From positions 1 through 10,712 of the forward strand of contig JAQCMZ010000158.1 of NCBI GenBank assembly GCA_028274825.1: DNA of 10,712 bases, read 5' to 3'. Each line of letters opens with the position of its first letter. The first letter of the stretch is position 1. The DNA is from Haloferacaceae archaeon (GTDB taxonomy: Archaea; Halobacteriota; Halobacteria; Halobacteriales; Haloferacaceae). This document shows positions 7,455 to 10,712 of this stretch, one piece after another. Position numbers and translations under genes: made by a program. The notes beneath the pieces are model-generated. The model was given only the letters and a program-made list of their open reading frames with translations. It had not been told where the DNA came from and ran no database searches.

Positions 7455-7994
7455 TCACCGGCCGACCAGTGACCAGAGATCATCACGATACAGCAGGATG
7501 ACTGTGACCCACGTGAAGATCGCTCCGACGGGGACGATCACCGGGTCAACGCCTACTGTCGCTCCGATCCGACCGCCGAGTCCAAGTGCTACCCACAGAG
7601 ACGCGCCGCCGGCAAGCACGAGTAATCCCCCGGTGACACGACGGTCTTCGCGGCCGAACAACCACCCGACGCTGGCACTACCGACCGCGAGCACGTGTAA
7701 TCCGAGTGATAGCGGCCATGCCTGTAGTGACGGAGGAAGACGGTCGAACGACATCGTGGCGGCCGCGAAATACTCTCCAATAGTGAACAGGTGAAATGTT
7801 TGTGATGGAGCAACCGGGGCAGTGTTGACCAGTGACCACAGAAACACGAGAGTGAAGCTGGTTGTTCCGTCGGACAACACGGTCACTGGGACAACCAACA
7901 AAGCCCCCACAGCGGCTACATCTGGAGTCCCGGTTGTTTGAGGCGGCTCTGGCATTACCGACGATTGAGGGGTGTCGTCGGAAGCGTCTGTCAC
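7455..7994 (-). CDS. TIGR04206-type haloarchaeal membrane protein
   Basis: A 179-residue membrane protein of unknown function. After a polar N-terminus of about 25 residues come four or five hydrophobic segments (about 26-41, 44-58, 91-113, 119-138, 152-168). The core has the pattern I associate with the haloarchaeal TIGR04206 family: FLWSLVNT (51-58), an AWPL segment (92-95), then LFGREDRRVTGGLLVLAGG (112-130) between helices. The match is from memory and was not searched. The start is GTG at 7994; Met14 is a possible later start that would remove most of the extra N-terminus. It is convergent with the ZIP gene and far (553 nt) from the upstream GTPase gene, so it probably has its own promoter. 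Confidence 0.75.
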   Translation of the reverse strand: MTDASDDTPQSSVMPEPPQTTGTPDVAAVGALLVVPVTVLSDGTTSFTLVFLWSLVNTAPVAPSQTFHLFTIGEYFAAATMSFDRLPPSLQAWPLSLGLHVLAVGSASVGWLFGREDRRVTGGLLVLAGGASLWVALGLGGRIGATVGVDPVIVPVGAIFTWVTVILLYRDDLWSLVGR

Positions 7995-8156
7995 ACTCGT
8001 GATGAACAGGCCACGACGCTGAAACGTTCCGATTAGACAGCTTGACCACTTCCCACGACCTCAGTCAGGGGATTCAGCTATGCGGACTGCAGCGGGGCGA
8101 TTCTGCCAGCTGTCACTGTGCGGGTTCGCTAACAGGGCGTCGGCCTCTCGTGAGGT

Positions 8157-8285
8157 GTGGCGTTGTCGGGTATCCGCTCACTGGTGCCTGCTCTGGCAGG
8201 TGCGGGTACTATACACGCCTCCAGCATCCTGAACAGCGTGACCATCGGTCTGATTCCCAGGGTTGACCCACCGGAGGAGAATTAG
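8157..8285 (+). CDS. possible 42-residue hydrophobic peptide or decayed gene
   Basis: From GTG 8157 the frame reads a helix-like stretch, RSLVPALAGAGTIHASSILN (positions 7-26), then SVTIGLIPRVDPPEEN, and stops at TAG 8283-8285. Third positions are G+C-rich, as in real haloarchaeal genes. The same frame is cut just upstream by TGA (8151-8153) and TAA (8130-8132), and it again reads plausibly before them (SGAILPAVTVRVR). It may be a small membrane peptide, or the end of a gene broken by frameshifts. No family was recognised. Confidence 0.2.
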   Translation: MALSGIRSLVPALAGAGTIHASSILNSVTIGLIPRVDPPEEN

Positions 8286-8510
8286 TGTGGGTGACAGACC
8301 GTGCTGCTGGGTGTGCGATGGTGTCCGCGTTGGAGTGCGACTCCTCCCGGCCACTGTAACCGTGACCGTGAGGGTCTTTATTCCGCTCCAGCTTGTCGCA
8401 GGCCTCTCATACAGGAGAGTTTGTTCTGAATGAACGGTATCGGGGTCATCTAACGGCGTGAGCCGTGAGCGTTCTCAGTGCTCCACCCTAACGGACCCGT
8501 ACGGAACCGG

Positions 8511-8520
8511 TCAAAACAGA
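8511..8520 (-). terminator. T-rich terminator candidate of the GTPase gene
   Basis: On the minus strand this reads TCTGTTTTGA, about 30 nt beyond the GTPase stop codon. Such a T-run is the minimal archaeal termination signal. A short tandem repeat (ACAGAGCAG/AACAGAGCA) overlaps it on the plus strand. Confidence 0.3.
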
Positions 8521-8547
8521 GCAGAACAGAGCATCTCGAGGGAGTGG

Positions 8548-9657
8548 TCACCGCCGGGCGACGATCCTGAGCACGTCCTCATCGGCCAATTCGTGGCCAG
8601 TTCCTACCTGCTGTTCGTCGTGTTTGGCGCTGGGGCCAGACACACGAGCGAATTTGAATCGCTGCTCGAACGGGCCTCCGATCTTTTTGCACGCATCATC
8701 GACAGTTGCTCGGTCATCAAGAATCAGCGGTTCCTCGTAGTCGACGCCCCGACCCGGTTTATCCATGTAGACGCGAATCAGGCCCAGCCCGTCCCAGATA
8801 CGGTCCCGCAGTCCATCAAGACCCTTCTCATCTCGCGCGGAAATAAACGTGGCCGTCTCGGGGTCGATATTGTGTTCTCGAAGCTGCTCGTTGACCGTCT
8901 CCAGATAATCAGGTTCGATGAGATCTGCCTTGTTTACCGCGACAATCGAGGGCAGATACTCGCGATTGTTCATGACCCCGTCGATCAGTTCGTCAATCGT
9001 CAGATCGTGAGGGATCGTCACGTCGGCGTTGACATATCCCTGCTGGCGAAGCACACTGGTGACGGTTTCCTCATCGAGGCTCACCTCATCAGCCATCGTG
9101 ACACGGATTCCGTCTTTGTGGGTTTTCCTGAGCGAGATATTCGGGGGATCCGTATCGAGGCGAATCTTATTTTCGTACAACTCTCGCCGGAGGCGTTCGT
9201 ACTGGTCGATTTCGAAGACTGACAGCAAATATACGACCAGATCAGCCGTTCGCACGACCGATAACACCTCTTTTCCACCGCCACGGCCGCCAGCAGCCCC
9301 CTCGATCAGCCCCGGAACATCTAACATCTGAATGTTTGCTCCTTTGTGCTTGAGCATTCCCGGGTTGACATCCAGTGTAGTGAATTCGTAGTCAGCAGTT
9401 TCGCTTTCGGCGTTCGTGAGGGAATTAAGAAGAGTCGACTTACCCACACTGGGGAACCCGACCAGAGCAACGGTAGCGTCGCCGTGTTTCTCGACGGCAT
9501 ACCCCTGGCCGCCGCCGGCAGAGCTTTGTTGCTCCTGTTTTTCCTTTTTATCCGCGAGTTTTGCTTTGAGCCGCCCGATATGTCCCTCTGTGGATTTGTT
9601 GTACGGCGTCTCGGCAATCTCCTCACGGATCTCTTCGATCTCCTCCTCGAGACCCAT
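8548..9657 (-). CDS. drg: DRG-type GTP-binding protein with TGS domain
   Basis: A 369-residue cytosolic GTPase of the Obg/DRG superfamily. In eukaryotes DRG proteins associate with ribosomes and translation, and archaea carry one highly conserved copy. Domains in order are a charged N-terminal helix (1-45), a Gly-rich linker (47-52), then the G domain. G1 is GFPSVGKST (67-75), the G2 region is TTLDVNPG (93-100), G3 is DVPG (113-116), G4 is NKAD (242-245) and G5 is ISA (272-274). The AAGGRGGGKEV stretch (121-131) is a DRG hallmark. The DRG-specific insert (about 165-225) lies between G3 and G4, and a TGS domain fills about 294-368. All switch and P-loop residues are intact, and the length is usual for the family. 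The start at ATG 9657 fits the TATA box. The gene is divergent from the VNG_1110C-type gene. Confidence 0.96.
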   Translation of the reverse strand: MGLEEEIEEIREEIAETPYNKSTEGHIGRLKAKLADKKEKQEQQSSAGGGQGYAVEKHGDATVALVGFPSVGKSTLLNSLTNAESETADYEFTTLDVNPGMLKHKGANIQMLDVPGLIEGAAGGRGGGKEVLSVVRTADLVVYLLSVFEIDQYERLRRELYENKIRLDTDPPNISLRKTHKDGIRVTMADEVSLDEETVTSVLRQQGYVNADVTIPHDLTIDELIDGVMNNREYLPSIVAVNKADLIEPDYLETVNEQLREHNIDPETATFISARDEKGLDGLRDRIWDGLGLIRVYMDKPGRGVDYEEPLILDDRATVDDACKKIGGPFEQRFKFARVSGPSAKHDEQQVGTGHELADEDVLRIVARR

Positions 9658-9682
9658 TGTATGAAGTCTACCGGTTAGGTCG

Positions 9683-9690
9683 TTAAAGCT
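9683..9690 (-). promoter_or_regulatory. TATA-like box of the GTPase gene
   Basis: On the minus strand this reads AGCTTTAA, with TTTAA about 26-30 nt before the ATG. This predicts a leaderless transcript for the GTPase. Confidence 0.45.
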
Positions 9691-10149
9691 GTTCTTTCGG
9701 TTGCGGGGTCGGTAGGTTCTGCCGTCTCACCGTGTGTCACTCACAGACAGGTTGGTGTCTCAGAACGTGATTTCACGATCTGTTTGAGATGGAATTCGAT
9801 CCACCTCAGGACCGCGTTCACGTGTCCCTGGTGAGAGTTGGATATAACCAGTATTCATGAGCAAACCCTTGTAGGAATTGCACACGCGCTGTCAGGTTGC
9901 GTGTTTCAGCCCGAATGAGAATCGAATTTGCGACGATTGCGACAGAGTCAGCGGTGAACCAGTCAGTCCCAGATTCGGACTCGCCGAGTATGAGTGGTTT
10001 CGGCTCAGATTCTCGCGTAGGACGGGGTGTTTCCACACACTGAACACAGTTCACGGCCGTCAGCAGAGTGGTGCGCCAGTTGCGTTGACGCTAATTGAGA
10101 TTCGTTTCGATACGATTATGACAACGGCCCGAGTATATCACACTGAATA
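9691..10149. other. divergent intergenic region between the GTPase and VNG_1110C-type genes
   Basis: Apart from the GTPase promoter at its left edge and one doubtful minus-strand ORF (9818-10054), I see no gene here. The A+T-rich GATTATGAC at 10114-10122, centred about 32 nt before the ATG at 10150, is a possible TATA-like box for the right-hand gene. ATATCA nearer the start is too close to serve. Confidence 0.35.
9818..10054 (-). CDS. doubtful 78-residue hypothetical protein
   Basis: A GTG-started frame. Its middle part has a coding look, with acidic residues and the motif ESGTDWFTADSV (28-39). The C-terminal third uses codons rare in this window (CTA, TTA, TAT, CAT) and is not acidic. No promoter is obvious at about 26 nt upstream. 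I do not recognise a family. It may be a small lineage-specific gene, a decayed one, or chance. Confidence 0.22.
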   Translation of the reverse strand: MNCVQCVETPRPTRESEPKPLILGESESGTDWFTADSVAIVANSILIRAETRNLTARVQFLQGFAHEYWLYPTLTRDT

Positions 10150-10350
10150 ATGCCAGATCCGGCAATCCTCCGCGATAGCACTCAAATTGTGCTTCCATGT
10201 GGGATTCTCGATGAGCATCGAGAGGGGCTTGACGCGGAGTTCACCGTAACGATGGTGGAAGGAGACAGGCGCTGTCGGATCATCGGGAGTCCAATTGAGA
10301 TCAAAGCAGCCAGTGCCTTCCTCGCCCGTCACGGCGTCAATTTCGGGTAA
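10150..10350 (+). CDS. VNG_1110C-type small conserved haloarchaeal protein
   Basis: A 66-residue soluble protein of unknown function. It reads MPDPAILRDSTQIVLP at the start, then FTVTMVEGD (31-39), RIIGSPIEIKAASAFLARHG (43-62). I associate this pattern (LRDSTQI, FTV, RIIGSP.EIK...FLARHGV) with the VNG_1110C family of haloarchaea; the match is from memory. The protein is predicted to be compact and mixed alpha/beta, with no signal peptide or membrane segment. ATG 10150 is the family-typical start; an ATG at 10118 leads into a stop at 10148-10150 in another frame. The stop codon lies 21 nt before the second repeat copy, so an element inserted or recombined just behind the gene without breaking it. 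Confidence 0.72.
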   Translation: MPDPAILRDSTQIVLPCGILDEHREGLDAEFTVTMVEGDRRCRIIGSPIEIKAASAFLARHGVNFG

Positions 10351-10371
10351 TCAGTGTAGAGGCCCGATCGC

Positions 10372-10712
10372 GATTACAGTGGTTCGAGGCGAAAGCCCAC
10401 GGCTTCGTGGGATGAAGCCGACGACTGAGAACCACACACGCTATTCCTGCACGCTGCTATCCGATACATTCAATCACAAAGAGTCCGTATGGTAGAATAA
10501 ACATGCGGTGTGCTGCTGCGGGGACCCTGTTCACGCTCAAGATGGCCACGAGCGGGTCTCAACTACTCACACACCACCGCAGCCCCACCAGCAGTGATTG
10601 ACATATCGCCCAAAGTGACTCCCCTGTGGCGGGTGCGCACTGGGAGTCGGGCTGATGGGATGGCCCAGCCTGCTGTCTGGACGCCCGTAAGGTGAGTGCC
10701 ACGCTCACGCTC
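10372..10712 (+). repeat. direct repeat copy 2, cut by the window edge
   Basis: This copy has the same order of landmarks as copy 1 (83-464). It lacks the 54-nt block that contains the CCTCGGGG/CCCCGAGG hairpin, having AATAAA at 10496-10501 instead. Its first hairpin is perfect over six pairs (CCCACG 10396-10401, CGTGGG 10406-10411), better than in copy 1. The repeat runs off the window; by analogy with copy 1, a right end would be expected about 130-160 nt beyond the edge. Confidence 0.85.
10510..10712 (+). pseudogene. tnpB: tnpB 3'-end remnant, better preserved copy
   Basis: The plus-strand frame holds YSHTT, then KVTP (from codon AAA at 10612), then ADGMAQPAVW. The order and spacing recall the end of haloarchaeal TnpB proteins, where a zinc-finger tail (SHTD.N.A) is followed by RQKVTP and WLAQPAV. 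The Gln codon that is a stop in copy 1 is intact here. The zinc-finger cysteines and the last catalytic Asp context are not visible, so the sequence is degenerate and probably non-functional. The frame ends or shifts near 10695. Confidence 0.45.

Larger units (their letters stand above)
7995..8547. other. intergenic region with no secure gene
   Basis: No ORF here has convincing coding character. Reading frames are broken throughout, apart from a short hydrophobic one at 8157-8285 listed separately. No tRNA, C/D-box pair or convincing structured RNA was recognised. A terminator candidate for the GTPase gene lies near 8513. The gap is unusually long for a haloarchaeal chromosome and may contain gene decay. 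Confidence 0.4.

Noticed and set aside
8458..9222. A 254-codon plus-strand ORF antisense to the DRG GTPase gene
   Set aside because: It mirrors a strongly conserved gene on the other strand. Long antisense frames are common in G+C-rich haloarchaeal genes, and its protein shows no known motif.
1..10712. CRISPR array, integrase, toxin-antitoxin or defence genes
   Set aside because: No regularly spaced repeats were seen, and none of the confident ORFs has motifs of such systems.

Overview
The window reads as haloarchaeal chromosomal DNA (class Halobacteria). The predicted proteins are rich in Asp and Glu. Genes start at or very near TATA-like boxes placed about 26 nt upstream, which suggests leaderless transcripts. 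Several families are typical of halophilic archaea: a CetZ tubulin-like protein, a DRG-type GTPase with a TGS domain, a TIGR04206-type membrane protein and a VNG_1110C-type small protein. The genus cannot be fixed from sequence alone.

Layout from left to right. Positions 83-628 hold a decayed IS200/IS605-type (IS1341-like) remnant: the degenerate 3' end of a tnpB gene plus a perfect right-end hairpin. A related copy lies in direct orientation from 10372 to the window edge, so about 10.3 kb of cellular genes sit between two copies. After a structured, gene-free stretch comes a very large secreted subtilisin-like protease (819-4754, +). Convergent to it is a short CetZ paralogue (5028-6110, -), which has a palindromic operator-like site just behind its TATA box. 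A largely non-coding 456-nt stretch separates it from a divergent ZIP-family metal transporter (6567-7364, +). A four- or five-span TIGR04206-type membrane protein follows on the minus strand (7455-7994). A 553-nt stretch with no secure gene comes next, then the DRG GTPase (8548-9657, -). A 492-nt gap with one doubtful ORF leads to a divergent VNG_1110C-type gene (10150-10350, +), which ends 21 nt before the second repeat copy.

No operon is evident: neighbouring genes alternate in strand or are far apart, and each confident gene with a visible promoter appears to have its own. Jobs are mixed: extracellular proteolysis, a cytoskeletal GTPase, metal uptake or export, and a translation-associated GTPase. 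No defence island, CRISPR array, integrase, tRNA or rRNA was seen. The least ordinary parts are the two TnpB-less right-end (omega-RNA-like) remnants, the nested inverted repeats upstream of the protease, the protease architecture that resembles large actinobacterial S8 proteases, and the operator-like palindrome of the CetZ gene.
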